This document shows, piece after piece, positions 44,896 through 53,239 of a stretch of DNA of 64,000 bases (positions within the stretch are counted from its first letter, which is position 1; each line of letters opens with the position of its first letter). Under the pieces are notes generated by a model. The model saw only the letters and a list, made by a program, of their open reading frames with translations, was not told the origin of the DNA and ran no database searches. Position numbers and translations under genes: made by a program. Source of the stretch: Bacillus sp. SM2101 (lineage in GTDB: Bacteria; Bacillota; Bacilli; Bacillales; SM2101). The stretch covers positions 1 to 64,000 of the forward strand of contig NZ_JAEUFG010000004.1 of the NCBI RefSeq assembly GCF_018588585.1. Reading direction: 5' to 3'.

Positions 44896-45067
44896 TTAAT
44901 CCCCTCCCTTCTATGTGTTAATCAAATAATATCATGAACTATAATCAAATTCAATATAGTGTTGTATATTTTTTGAATTTAATTTTATATATTATATATT
45001 TAATATAGAAGATATTTGAAATATAGGTTACTATATGTTAATATTCACGCAGAGAGGTGAATTAATC
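44896..45067. promoter_or_regulatory. Divergent early/repressor promoter region
   Basis: The AT-rich 172-bp gap between the minus-strand early genes and the plus-strand repressor contains AAATTCAA (44947-44954) and its inverted copy TTGAATTT (44974-44981). It is the likely genetic switch region where the repressor at 45068 acts. Confidence 0.5.
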
Positions 45068-45796
45068 ATGCAAAGATATGTACTTGATTTTGACGGAAAT
45101 ATAGGCGATTTCATAAAAATAATGAGAAAAAGTAAAAAAATAAACTCTATTGAATTGTCTAAAAAAGTTGGTAAAAGTGATGCATACATAAGTCATATTG
45201 AAAATGGTCGAAATAAAAACCCTGATTATAGCACACTATATAATATATTCAAGATTATAGGCACTGAAGAGAAGAAAATTGAGGACTACTTAGAACATTT
45301 TGGTATTCTTTCTCCTGAAAGATTAGCTCATGAAGAAGCAATGATGATAGCACGAATGAATCCAACTGAAGAGGATTTAAAGCACATGGAAAAAGAAGTT
45401 GAGTATCATAATCAGCTTCAAGAAGAGTATGGAATTCAGATGGAGACAGCAGGAACAAATGATGACTCATCTTCATCAGACAGTAGTGACCTTGTATATG
45501 ATGTTATCGATAAAAATTTGAAAACCATCAATGATGTATTGAGAAATATGCAAGAAGATGATATAAGCAATGCCTTTGAACTCATAGACGGTTTAAGCAA
45601 AACATTCAATGAAATGAGAACAAAATTACCTTTATATAGATTTATGATTAAATTTTTTTCAGAAAATATATCTTCATTAGACAACAAGGGGCTTACAAGA
45701 GTTTTAAATATATTATATGAAGAAGAAAATAGAGTTCATAATGAAAATATGGCATTTGGAAAGCCACGACGAAAAAAGGTAATAAATGAATTATAA
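45068..45796 (+). CDS. Phage repressor-like XRE protein
   Basis: A ~242-residue protein with an N-terminal HTH (IGDFIKIMRKSKKINSIELS, then KSDAYISHIENGRNKNP) and a C-terminal helical part without a LexA-type peptidase signature. It sits beside the integrase and divergent from the early operon, the usual place of the lysogeny repressor. ATG at 45068 follows GAGAGGTGAATTAATC. The absence of an autocleavage domain fits control by another input, such as arbitrium. Confidence 0.75.
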   Translation: MQRYVLDFDGNIGDFIKIMRKSKKINSIELSKKVGKSDAYISHIENGRNKNPDYSTLYNIFKIIGTEEKKIEDYLEHFGILSPERLAHEEAMMIARMNPTEEDLKHMEKEVEYHNQLQEEYGIQMETAGTNDDSSSSDSSDLVYDVIDKNLKTINDVLRNMQEDDISNAFELIDGLSKTFNEMRTKLPLYRFMIKFFSENISSLDNKGLTRVLNILYEEENRVHNENMAFGKPRRKKVINEL

Positions 45797-45814
45797 ATAG
45801 GAAGGAGTATGTGC

Positions 45815-46945
45815 ATGGCTGGCTCTGTCCATAAAGATCCGCAATCAAAAAAATGGTACTATATGCTATCTATTTATGATGAAAACGGTAAGAGGAGACA
45901 AAAAAAGAAAAGAGGATTTAAGACTAAAGGGGAAGCTAAAGCTGCTTTAATCGCTGCTGAAAATGAAGTGAATAAGGGTACTTATGTAGAGCCATCAAAT
46001 GAAATATTTATTAACTATATTAATGATTGGTTTGAAATCAAACAGAAAAGCATACCGAGAAGTGCCGAAACCACAAGAAGATATATTGATACTTACATCA
46101 TCCCAATGTTTGATGACAAAGTGACACTTGGTAATTTGAAACTAGTTCATATAGATAATTTTATTAATAAAATGCACAATCATCCACGAGGTGAGAAAAT
46201 AGGATATGCTCCTAGTACTATTAAAAGAGCAGTTGATGTAATTAAAGCCTCTTTAGAATACGCTGTTGACAGTGGTTTAGTTACAAAGAATATAGCCAGG
46301 AAAGCAACATTGCCAAAAAGTAAAGGAAATGAAATGAAGGTCTGGGATGAGGATGAGATTGAGAAATTTCTATGTGTAGCCGAAGGTGATAGATTATACA
46401 TGTTATATTACCTTGCCCTAATGACAGGAATGCGACAAGGGGAACTGTTAGGATTAAGGTGGAAAGATATAGATTTTAAAAAGTACACTGTCACTGTCAA
46501 TCAAGTATTATCACACAGTGGAAAAGAATTTTACTCTGGAGCTAAAACAGAGGCAGGAAATAGAACCATTGACATACATGATAGGACTATCCAAAAGCTA
46601 TTAGATCTTAAAAAGCAAATTGACTCCGAGAAAGAATCACATGGACAAGCCTATATAGATAATGACTTAGTTATTTGTACAACAATAGGAACACAATATA
46701 ACCCATCAAATATATTAAATAGATCATTTAAGCCACTTATTGAAGAAGCTAAAGTCACACCTATTCGCTTCCACGATCTTCGGCATACACACGCTACTAT
46801 TTTGTTAAAACTTGGAGAAAATCCTAAGGTAATTCAAGAACGATTGGGTCACGCTAATATAAAAATTACTCTAGAAACTTACTCACATGTACTTCCTTCA
46901 ATGCAAAAACAAGTTGTCACAAAATTAGATTCATTAAACTTTTAA
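45815..46945 (+). CDS. int: Tyrosine-type phage integrase
   Basis: A 376-residue tyrosine recombinase. An AP2-like arm-binding N-terminus (MAGSVHKDPQSKKWYYMLS, then RGFKTKGEAKAAL) is followed by a core-binding SAM-like domain and the catalytic domain with Arg207 (TGMRQGELLGLRW), His320 and Arg323 (HDLRH), His346 (LGHANIKITLETYSHV) and the nucleophile Tyr356. ATG at 45815 has GGAAGGAG 7 nt upstream. It lies 142 bp from attR and integrates the phage into the tRNA-Ala gene. Confidence 0.93.
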   Translation: MAGSVHKDPQSKKWYYMLSIYDENGKRRQKKKRGFKTKGEAKAALIAAENEVNKGTYVEPSNEIFINYINDWFEIKQKSIPRSAETTRRYIDTYIIPMFDDKVTLGNLKLVHIDNFINKMHNHPRGEKIGYAPSTIKRAVDVIKASLEYAVDSGLVTKNIARKATLPKSKGNEMKVWDEDEIEKFLCVAEGDRLYMLYYLALMTGMRQGELLGLRWKDIDFKKYTVTVNQVLSHSGKEFYSGAKTEAGNRTIDIHDRTIQKLLDLKKQIDSEKESHGQAYIDNDLVICTTIGTQYNPSNILNRSFKPLIEEAKVTPIRFHDLRHTHATILLKLGENPKVIQERLGHANIKITLETYSHVLPSMQKQVVTKLDSLNF

Positions 46946-46967
46946 TGTCTGCATATAATGGTATACT

Positions 46968-46989
46968 GGGAACAAAAACGGGAACAAAA
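46968..46989. repeat. Right integrase arm-type sites (2 copies)
   Basis: GGGAACAAA at 46968-46976 and 46980-46988, starts 12 bp apart, matching the three copies near attL. Confidence 0.6.
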
Positions 46990-47015
46990 TATTTATAATT
47001 ATTTAAAATTCAATG

Positions 47016-47081
47016 GGATTAGATAGCATAAAAACACTGATTTAAAGGGGTTTATTATTACTAAAGAAGATTATCTAATCC
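47016..47081. repeat. 10-bp inverted repeat flanking the right attachment site
   Basis: GGATTAGATA (47016-47025) is repeated exactly inverted as TATCTAATCC (47072-47081), ending 6 bp before the 51-bp att repeat. It may bind integrase, excisionase or a host factor. Confidence 0.45.
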
Positions 47082-47087
47082 TGTTGA

Positions 47088-47138
47088 GCTACACTGGCAG
47101 TGTAGAGGTCAGCGGTTCGAGCCCGCTATGCTCCATTA
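47088..47138 (+). repeat. Prophage attachment site, right (attR)
   Basis: An exact copy of the tRNA-Ala 3' part at 8254-8304. The copy lacks the tRNA 5' half, so it is not a gene. Confidence 0.92.
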
Positions 47139-47160
47139 TACGATAAGCCAAACTTAACGG

Positions 47161-47194
47161 AAAGCCTGTCATCGCTTGTATGACGGGCTTTTTA
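47161..47194 (+). terminator. Original tRNA-Ala terminator
   Basis: AAAGCCTGTCAT pairs with ATGACGGGCTTTTT around CGCTTGT (with one G-T pair). It lies just outside attR and was probably the tRNA terminator before the phage integrated. Confidence 0.8.
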
Positions 47195-47280
47195 CGTACA
47201 TTGACTCAACGGTGACTTAAGTGATGACTTACCATTGGTTTGGGGTAGAAAACAGCTTTTGTTAATTCCTTAACAACCTT

Positions 47281-47403
47281 TTTGTGTATGTGGGTAACGA
47301 GGGCGAAAACACTATAAATGTAATTGATACGAAAACTCATTCGGTAATCTCAACCGTTTCTGTCGGGAGTAATCCAGTTGCTATCGCGTTCACACGGGAT
47401 TAA
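47281..47403 (+). pseudogene. Remnant of a YVTN beta-propeller gene (last blade)
   Basis: A 41-codon open piece with one complete blade (VIDTKTHSVISTVSVGSNPV, then AIAFTRD and a stop) but no start codon or ribosome binding site. It is the 3' end of a lost paralogue of the genes that follow. Confidence 0.75.
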
Positions 47404-47444
47404 TATTATCTAACCTATTAAAAATCACTTTGACCTTATGCTCG

Positions 47445-47452
47445 CATACATT
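47445..47452 (+). promoter_or_regulatory. CATACATT box, sigma-E-like -10
   Basis: CATACATT lies 39 bp before the start of the first propeller gene, inside an upstream stretch that is conserved with that of 51046. It equals the sigma-E -10 consensus CATACAnT. No clear -35 element is seen. Confidence 0.4.
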
Positions 47453-47483
47453 GGTAAGAACGAATTAAGGAGGTCGGTACGAT

Positions 47484-48521
47484 ATGGTACTGGCTTACGT
47501 GGTTAGTTTCTCTTTTTTAGCGCCTGTTACTGTAATTGACACTAAAACCCATTCGATTATCGCAAATATACCTGTACAACAAAATGGGATTGATAAAATC
47601 GCCATAACACCGGATGGAAAACTTGCTTATGTAACAAGTAGTATTACAACTTTCCAAAGCAACGTTACAGTGATAGACACGAAAACGCATTCTGTAATTG
47701 CATCCGTTCTTGCCGGCATTCAGCAGAGTGATATAGCGATTACGCCGGATGGAAAACTTGTATATATCACGAACTCAACATCAGGAACTGTGTCCGTAAT
47801 TGACACGAAGACCCACAGTGTAATAGCAACTATAACTGTAGGTGTTTTTCCAAGTAATGTTAAGATAACCCCGGATGGAAAACTCGCATATGTCACACAC
47901 AACACAAATCCGGGCAGTATATCAGTTCTCGATGTTAAGACCCACAGTGTAATAGCAACTATAGATTTAGGAGTTAACACATTGGAAAACGATATTACGT
48001 TAACACCAGATGGAAAACTCGCTTATGCTACAAATAACAGCGTTCCAGGGACTGTAACTGCCATAGATATCAAAACTCATTCAGTTATTGCTTCTATAAA
48101 CGTGGGAAACGGACCATTTAGTGCTGCTATTACTCCTGATGGAAAATCACTTTATGTTTCGAATATATTTTCAAATAACGTGTCTGTTATTGATACGAAG
48201 ACACATTCGTTGATTGCTACAGTAAGTGTAGACGGATTTCCTCGAAACATTACGATATCACCTGATGGAAAAATTGCTTATGTAATAACACAAAGTAATG
48301 GTACAGGGGTAATTGATCTAAAGACGAACTCTCTTATAGCAACAATCCAAACAGGAAGCGATCAGCAATTTGTAGCATTCACTCCGAATGGAAAATTCGC
48401 TTATATCGGCGGGGATAACACTGTCTCGGTTATTGATGTGAAAACACATACAGTTGTAGCGTCTGTAATTGTTAATCCTCCAGCGACGGAAATAAGATCT
48501 ATAGCGTTTACCCCGAACTAA
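47484..48521 (+). CDS. Eight-bladed YVTN beta-propeller protein
   Basis: A 345-residue protein made of eight ~43-residue blades with the pattern VSVIDTKTHSVIATI-x-G-x-P, then TPDGKLAYVTN. The first strand starts at the Met (MVLAYVV) and the last blade ends in AFTPN, so the repeat register closes a ring. There is no signal peptide or membrane helix, unlike typical secreted YVTN proteins. AAGGAGGTCGGTACGAT precedes the ATG. It is the first of four paralogues. A spore-surface role is inferred from the missing signal, the promoter box and the neighbour at 48776. Confidence 0.82.
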   Translation: MVLAYVVSFSFLAPVTVIDTKTHSIIANIPVQQNGIDKIAITPDGKLAYVTSSITTFQSNVTVIDTKTHSVIASVLAGIQQSDIAITPDGKLVYITNSTSGTVSVIDTKTHSVIATITVGVFPSNVKITPDGKLAYVTHNTNPGSISVLDVKTHSVIATIDLGVNTLENDITLTPDGKLAYATNNSVPGTVTAIDIKTHSVIASINVGNGPFSAAITPDGKSLYVSNIFSNNVSVIDTKTHSLIATVSVDGFPRNITISPDGKIAYVITQSNGTGVIDLKTNSLIATIQTGSDQQFVAFTPNGKFAYIGGDNTVSVIDVKTHTVVASVIVNPPATEIRSIAFTPN

Positions 48522-48546
48522 TATAACGCAATTTTATTAGCTCAAT

Positions 48547-48575
48547 AAGCTCGCTCATCAATCAGCGAGCTTTTT
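48547..48575 (+). terminator. Intrinsic terminator
   Basis: AAGCTCGCT pairs with AGCGAGCTT, followed by TTT, 26 bp after the first propeller gene. Confidence 0.85.
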
Positions 48576-48775
48576 GGCGTGCACTAAAACGGAAGGGAGG
48601 ACGATTTATTGGCGTGGGAAAAAGACGGTTAGTATTGAATTCATCCCCATATACGTCCACTTCAATGCCAACTAACTCGCCAACCACTACGTCAATAAAA
48701 ATAGTGCATACGATTAACCTTCCGTTTTAAGGCGAAAGTGTTCGAGGTACCGCGCGTCGGGTGCGTCGTGTAGAC

Positions 48776-49162
48776 TTATTTACAAGTTTCTGTCATACCA
48801 AGGAAGTTAACTGAACCTGTACATCCAGATCCTCCTTGCGCTATACAGATCACTTCTACTCTTGTTACATTTTGAAATGAAAAGACTTTAATTGGATCAT
48901 TATCGTTTAAAGTTATAGGCTGAACAATACCGTTCGAGGTAAAATTTATTACAACTTCATCTACAGGATTCTGAATAGTTAATTGGGCATTACCATGGAA
49001 CCCTACTACTCTACCGTTGTATATCTCTTGAGTGGCGTTTGTGTCTAACTCATTAAAAGGTATACTAAAGTTATCAACTATTAACTGACACAGACAATCA
49101 CACATTTTTCCTTCCTTGATTGTACTCCCGCAACACGTTGTTACCTTCTTATATTGACTCAT
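48776..49162 (-). CDS. Cysteine-rich Ena-like (DUF3992-type) protein
   Basis: A 128-residue protein with a Cys-rich N-terminus (VTTCCGSTIKEGKMCDCLC) followed by a small beta-sandwich (GNAQLTIQNPVDEVVINFTS, PIKVFSFQNVTRVEVICIAQ, then GSGCTGSVNFLG). This resembles the endospore-appendage (Ena, DUF3992) subunits, in which N-terminal cysteines cross-link stacked jellyroll units. There is no signal peptide, as expected for a mother-cell-assembled spore protein. GGAGGAATAACA precedes the ATG. The family call is from pattern only. Confidence 0.55.
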   Translation of the reverse strand: MSQYKKVTTCCGSTIKEGKMCDCLCQLIVDNFSIPFNELDTNATQEIYNGRVVGFHGNAQLTIQNPVDEVVINFTSNGIVQPITLNDNDPIKVFSFQNVTRVEVICIAQGGSGCTGSVNFLGMTETCK

Positions 49163-49674
49163 TGTTATTCCTCCATAATCACAGTTTAATATGGTATTTT
49201 ATGCCGATATTTATAACCATGATTGGACGTACGACTTCAACCGACATCAAGTCCGCCCTATAAGCGTAAAAACTTACTTAAGTTATTGAGTTGTAAAAAA
49301 CAGTACCAATGTCAATCTAAATGACACTTTTATCTTTTGCTCTATAAATTTACAATTAATCGTAGACTTTCATTATGAATCTGAGATTTAGCGAGCGAAT
49401 GATTAAGAATGGGGTAAAAACGTAATTGAACACGGGAAGAAGGTCACAAGTGTGGTTTACGGAAAGAATTTAAGTAAAAATTTTGCTACTGTTAGTTATT
49501 AATACAAACAAAGGCAAGTCTTAGAACATACATAATATGTAGCGAAGGAAAACTTCGCCTTGCTGAACTAGTAATTTACCCCGTTTAATTATGAACGGGG
49601 CTTTTTTAATACTCACGATTAATATTTGAGCATATATTGAAACATACGAATTAGTAAAGGAGGTCGGTCGCTCG
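49163..49674. other. Intergenic region with promoter box and terminator
   Basis: This 512-bp gap has no gene. Near the Ena-like start there is a minus-strand CATAAAATA (49203-49195) that equals the sigma-K -10 consensus CATAnnnTA. A hairpin GCGAAGGAAAACTTCGC lies near 49542-49558 and an intrinsic terminator CCCCGTT...AACGGGGCTTTTTT at 49579-49607, whose gene is absent. Confidence 0.5.
49631..49638 (+). promoter_or_regulatory. CATATATT box, sigma-E-like -10
   Basis: CATATATT, 44 bp before the second propeller gene, at the same place as CATACATT before the first. It differs from the sigma-E -10 consensus CATACAnT at one base. Confidence 0.35.
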
Positions 49675-50709
49675 GTGGTACTGGCTTATGTAACAAATAT
49701 AGACGGTGGTAGTATCTCGGTTATTGATACGAAAACTCATAGCGTGATTGCTACAATGTCAGTCGGTATGAATCCTCAAGATGTTGCATTCACACCGGAC
49801 GGTAAAATCGCTTATGTCACCAATAGTGGTGGTGTGACTGTTTCCGTTATTGATACGAAAACTCATAGCGTTATCTCTTCTGTTCAAGTAGGTGCGAGGC
49901 CAGCTTTCGTTGAATTTACACCTGATGGTAAATTTGCTTATGTGACGGGACGTGGAGATACTGTAGTTTCGGTAATTGATGTAAAAACACATAGTGTGGT
50001 TGCTACTGTGGAGGTTGGTGATGGCCCATTTTTTATTTCGTTTACTCCTGATGGAAAACTCGCCTATGTGACAAATCCGAGTACTGTATGCGTTATTGAC
50101 GTGAAAACTCATTCCGTTATAGCAACTATAAATGTTGAAGGAACCCCGCAAGATACAAAACTTTCTCCCAATGGTAAACTCGCTTATGTAACTGGCTCTA
50201 ATGGAAATGACCCTTCTACAGTTTCAGTTATCGATGTAAAGACGCATTCTGTTATTGCTTCTATTTCAGTTGGAATCATGTCGTTTAGAGTAGCATTTAC
50301 ACCAGATGGAAAGCTTGCTTATGTCACTAATATATTTGATAACACTGTGTCAGTCATCGATGTTAAAACGCATAGCGTAATTGCAACGCTTCAGACAGGA
50401 GGCTTTGTATTTGATGTCTCTGTAACACCCGATGGAAAATTTGCTTATTTATCAGTAATAAGTAATAACGTTACTAATGCTATCTGTGTTATTGATACGA
50501 AAACACACATAATTATTTCTAACATAGATACAGACGTTTTATCCGGTACTGGTCTTTTTATCAATTTCACTCCGGATGGAAAATTAGCATATCTCCCGAA
50601 TAATAATAACCCGGGCACTGTAACAGCCATTGACGTTAAAACGCACTCTATCATCGCCTCCATTCCAGTTGGCTCTGTTCCATTTATTTTAGCATTCACA
50701 CCGAATTAA
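49675..50709 (+). CDS. Eight-bladed YVTN beta-propeller protein (paralogue 2)
   Basis: A 344-residue paralogue of 47484-48521 with eight complete blades (e.g. VSVIDVKTHSVVATVEVGDG; TPDGKLAYVTN), no signal peptide, and the same start MVLAYV, here from a GTG behind AAAGGAGGTCGGTCGCTCG. It ends with the closing blade strand AFTPN. It is not in an operon with its neighbours: terminator-like hairpins flank each paralogue. Confidence 0.82.
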   Translation: MVLAYVTNIDGGSISVIDTKTHSVIATMSVGMNPQDVAFTPDGKIAYVTNSGGVTVSVIDTKTHSVISSVQVGARPAFVEFTPDGKFAYVTGRGDTVVSVIDVKTHSVVATVEVGDGPFFISFTPDGKLAYVTNPSTVCVIDVKTHSVIATINVEGTPQDTKLSPNGKLAYVTGSNGNDPSTVSVIDVKTHSVIASISVGIMSFRVAFTPDGKLAYVTNIFDNTVSVIDVKTHSVIATLQTGGFVFDVSVTPDGKFAYLSVISNNVTNAICVIDTKTHIIISNIDTDVLSGTGLFINFTPDGKLAYLPNNNNPGTVTAIDVKTHSIIASIPVGSVPFILAFTPN

Positions 50710-51003
50710 CCCCGCTCATTATGTACGGCTTTTTCAATACTCACAAGTGAAAGAAAAATAGTGTATTAGAAGGTTAGTATTCAAATAACTCGTCATACAC
50801 GTCCACCTCAAGGATGTCCAACCGTTGTTTAAATGCATGAGGGCACAACACACCTTTAACTCCCCTATCCGTAATTGCATCAAACGAACGGTCTTGTAAC
50901 GAATGACAGTTACCAATGGGAAAAGGTCGCTCGTTTCAAACCGACTAGACAGATCACAATAGGAAAATAATATAGAGTCAAAAATCACTTCGACCTTACA
51001 TTG

Positions 51004-51011
51004 CATATATT
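51004..51011 (+). promoter_or_regulatory. CATATATT box, sigma-E-like -10
   Basis: CATATATT, 42 bp before the third propeller gene. It lies in a ~65-bp stretch (AAAAATCACTTCGACCTTAC onward) that is nearly identical to the one before the first paralogue. Confidence 0.35.
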
Positions 51012-51045
51012 GGTAGAAACAAATTTAAGGGGGGCAGTACGATTA

Positions 51046-51585
51046 ATGGTATTGGCTTATGTAGTAAACAATGATGACAATGGAAACTCAGGTTCTGTGT
51101 CTGTTATTGATACAAGGACACACTCCGTCATTGTAACAGTACCAACAACAGTGGGGGCTCCGTCTACTGTTGGTAATAATAACATTGCGATTACACCGAA
51201 CGGTAAATATGCTTATGTAACAGAATTTAATCAAGGCAATGTAATTGTTATTGATACAAAAACTCATTCTATAATCGCAAACGTAGATATAGGAGCAGGG
51301 CCGTTAAAAGTCGCATTTTCTCCAAATGGAAAAATTGCTTACGCTGTAAATGGAGGTATAACCAATGATGTTTCTGTCATCAATACAAAGACGCATTCCG
51401 TCATTGCTACTGTTGACGTAGGTAGAGACCCGCAGGATGTCGCTTTTACACCTGATGGCAAGTTAGCCTATGTTGCAAATAATGGCGCTGCAACTGTATC
51501 CGTCATTGACGTAAAAACGCATTCAGTTATCGCAACTGTTCCTGTCGGTATTAATCCAGTTGCTATCGCATTCACGCCGGATTAA
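51046..51585 (+). CDS. Four-bladed (half) YVTN beta-propeller protein
   Basis: A 179-residue paralogue with only four blades, starting MVLAYVVNNDDNGNSG and ending AFTPD. GGGGGGCAGTACGATTA precedes the ATG; an in-frame ATG further up (51001) overlaps the promoter box and is rejected. Four blades cannot close a ring alone, so it either dimerises or is a deletion derivative. A piece of a further blade lies just downstream at 51611-51679, which supports a deletion. Confidence 0.75.
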   Translation: MVLAYVVNNDDNGNSGSVSVIDTRTHSVIVTVPTTVGAPSTVGNNNIAITPNGKYAYVTEFNQGNVIVIDTKTHSIIANVDIGAGPLKVAFSPNGKIAYAVNGGITNDVSVINTKTHSVIATVDVGRDPQDVAFTPDGKLAYVANNGAATVSVIDVKTHSVIATVPVGINPVAIAFTPD

Positions 51586-51610
51586 AATAAATTAACCTTA
51601 TTAATTTTGA

Positions 51611-51679
51611 ACCCACTCCGTTATTGCTACTATTCAAACTGAGGGACGTGTTACAGCTATCTCATTCAACCCAATTTGA
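51611..51679 (+). pseudogene. Remnant blade of a YVTN propeller gene
   Basis: An open piece reading THSVIATIQTEGRVTAISFN then PI and stop, with no start. It is the end of another propeller gene cut down by recombination. Confidence 0.65.
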
Positions 51680-51741
51680 CATATAACAATAAAAATCTCA
51701 TAAACGGAATAAAAAAATCGATTGCATTCTCAGAAAATAGC

Positions 51742-51770
51742 GCCCCACTCAATACGAACGGGGCTTTTTC
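51742..51770 (+). terminator. Intrinsic terminator
   Basis: GCCCC pairs with GGGGC, followed by TTTTT. The loop (ACTCAATACGAAC) resembles those of the other terminators in this array. Confidence 0.75.
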
Positions 51771-51978
51771 CGGAGGGAGTCCGAAAAGGCTCTTACCAAC
51801 CAGTAAATCAGTATATCCTGTCTATCTAACTCTTATTCACAGCCCGATACAAAACGACCAAGTACACGCCTCACACTACCGTTTGCCTTTTGAAATTCCT
51901 AATCCTACTCCCAGTCCAGGCTAACTCTTGATCTATATTCATGTATGAGCATTGCACATTTGAAAGGAGGTAAGTATG

Positions 51979-53052
51979 ATGGTTTTGGCTTATGTAGTAA
52001 ACAACGATAACCTTAGAAACTCAGGTTTTGTGTCTGTTATTGATATTAAAAAGCACTCCACAATCGCCACAATCCCTTTAAGTAATATTCCAACTAATAT
52101 TAACATCACTCCGAACGGAAAGCTTGCTTATGTATTAATTACAGATATAACTAATGAAGTTAGTTTAGTATCCGTCATTGACATTAAAACACATTCCATA
52201 ATTGCTACTATCCAAATTGGTAGTACTGCTGGTTTCTTCTCCCAAAACGTTATTATATCTTTCACACCTGATGGAAAGCTCGCCTATGCGACTATTAGTG
52301 GGACAAATATCGTTTCAGCTATAGACACCAAAACACACTCAGTTATTGCAACTGTGCCCGTAAATATACGTCCAGAAGCTTTTGCCTTTACACCTAATGG
52401 GAAGTTAGCTTATGTAGTGAATAATGCTAATATAGGTAGTGTATCGGTCATCGACACGAAGACACATTCAGTGATTGCGAATGTAGCCGTTGGAGCTAGA
52501 CCGATTGGTGCAGCAATAACACCTGACGGAAAGCTCGTTTATGTTATAAACTTTTCATCTAACAACGTATCTGTTATTGATGCGAAAACGCAAACTCATA
52601 TAACTACGGTACGCGTCGGAATAGAACCTGCCAGTTTAGCTATTACACCAGATGGAAAACTAACCTATGTTGTAAATTCAAATTCAAATGATATAGGTTC
52701 TGTTTCAGTAATTGACGTAAAGACTCAATCCGTTATCCGTACTATTCCTGTAGGAAATAATGATAACCGACCAAATATTATTGCTATATCGCCAAATGGA
52801 AATTTTGCATATGTTGGTACTTTCAGTGGCACAACAGTCACTGTCATAGATTCACAATCTCATTTAGTTATAGCGACAATCCAATTAGACAGCAGTCAAC
52901 GTTTTGTGGAATTTACTCCTGATGGGAATTTAGCATACGTTGGGTGTGATTCGCAAAATACTGTCGCGGTTATAGATACAAAATCTCATTCAATCATTGC
53001 AAACGTTCTTGTTGGAGGTACTCCAGAAGCTATTGCTTTTACATCAAACTAA
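51979..53052 (+). CDS. Eight-bladed YVTN beta-propeller protein (paralogue 4)
   Basis: A 357-residue paralogue with eight blades, more diverged than the others (VSVIDIKKHSTIATIPLSNI; VTVIDSQSHLVIATIQL). The second of two adjacent Met codons is used because it aligns with the MVLAYVVNN start of the other genes; AAAGGAGGTAAGT lies upstream. No signal peptide. It ends IAFTSN. The last intact member of the array. Confidence 0.8.
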   Translation: MVLAYVVNNDNLRNSGFVSVIDIKKHSTIATIPLSNIPTNINITPNGKLAYVLITDITNEVSLVSVIDIKTHSIIATIQIGSTAGFFSQNVIISFTPDGKLAYATISGTNIVSAIDTKTHSVIATVPVNIRPEAFAFTPNGKLAYVVNNANIGSVSVIDTKTHSVIANVAVGARPIGAAITPDGKLVYVINFSSNNVSVIDAKTQTHITTVRVGIEPASLAITPDGKLTYVVNSNSNDIGSVSVIDVKTQSVIRTIPVGNNDNRPNIIAISPNGNFAYVGTFSGTTVTVIDSQSHLVIATIQLDSSQRFVEFTPDGNLAYVGCDSQNTVAVIDTKSHSIIANVLVGGTPEAIAFTSN

Positions 53053-53173
53053 CCTCTTCGTAATAAGGTGAATTTTTGGCTAAGGACACCAACTCACTAG
53101 CGGATTATTCACACCACCATTATCGAGTACAAAATCGTCAACACATAGCATGTCATACACAAACATTCAAAAG

Positions 53174-53204
53174 AACTCCGCTCAATTAAGAACGGAGCGT
53201 TATA
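53174..53204. terminator. Hairpin between convergent genes
   Basis: CTCCG (53176-53180) pairs with CGGAG (53193-53197), followed by a TATATTTT stretch. It separates the last propeller gene from the toxin-like operon. Confidence 0.5.
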
Positions 53205-53239
53205 TTTTACTTAGAATATCAATTTCTCCTTTATCTAGG

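Larger units (their letters stand above)
8254..47138. mobile_element. Integrated prophage in tRNA-Ala, with arbitrium module
   Basis: A 38.8-kb element bounded by perfect 51-bp repeats of the tRNA-Ala 3' half (8254-8304 and 47088-47138). It holds a tyrosine integrase beside the right end, a repressor, an excisionase-like gene, a complete packaging and head module, tail tube, chaperones and tape measure, and AimR/AimP. I find no distal tail, tail fibre, holin or endolysin gene, so the phage is probably defective, dependent on a helper, or a hybrid element. MITE-like repeats found in the flanks are not seen inside. Confidence 0.92.

Noticed and set aside
47088-47138. Second tRNA-Ala gene
   Set aside because: Only the 3' half is present; the acceptor 5' strand and D arm are missing. 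It is the attR copy.
49759-50151. Minus-strand open frame of 130 codons inside the second propeller gene
   Set aside because: The periodic pattern of the propeller repeats keeps the opposite strand open; the composition is an antisense shadow.
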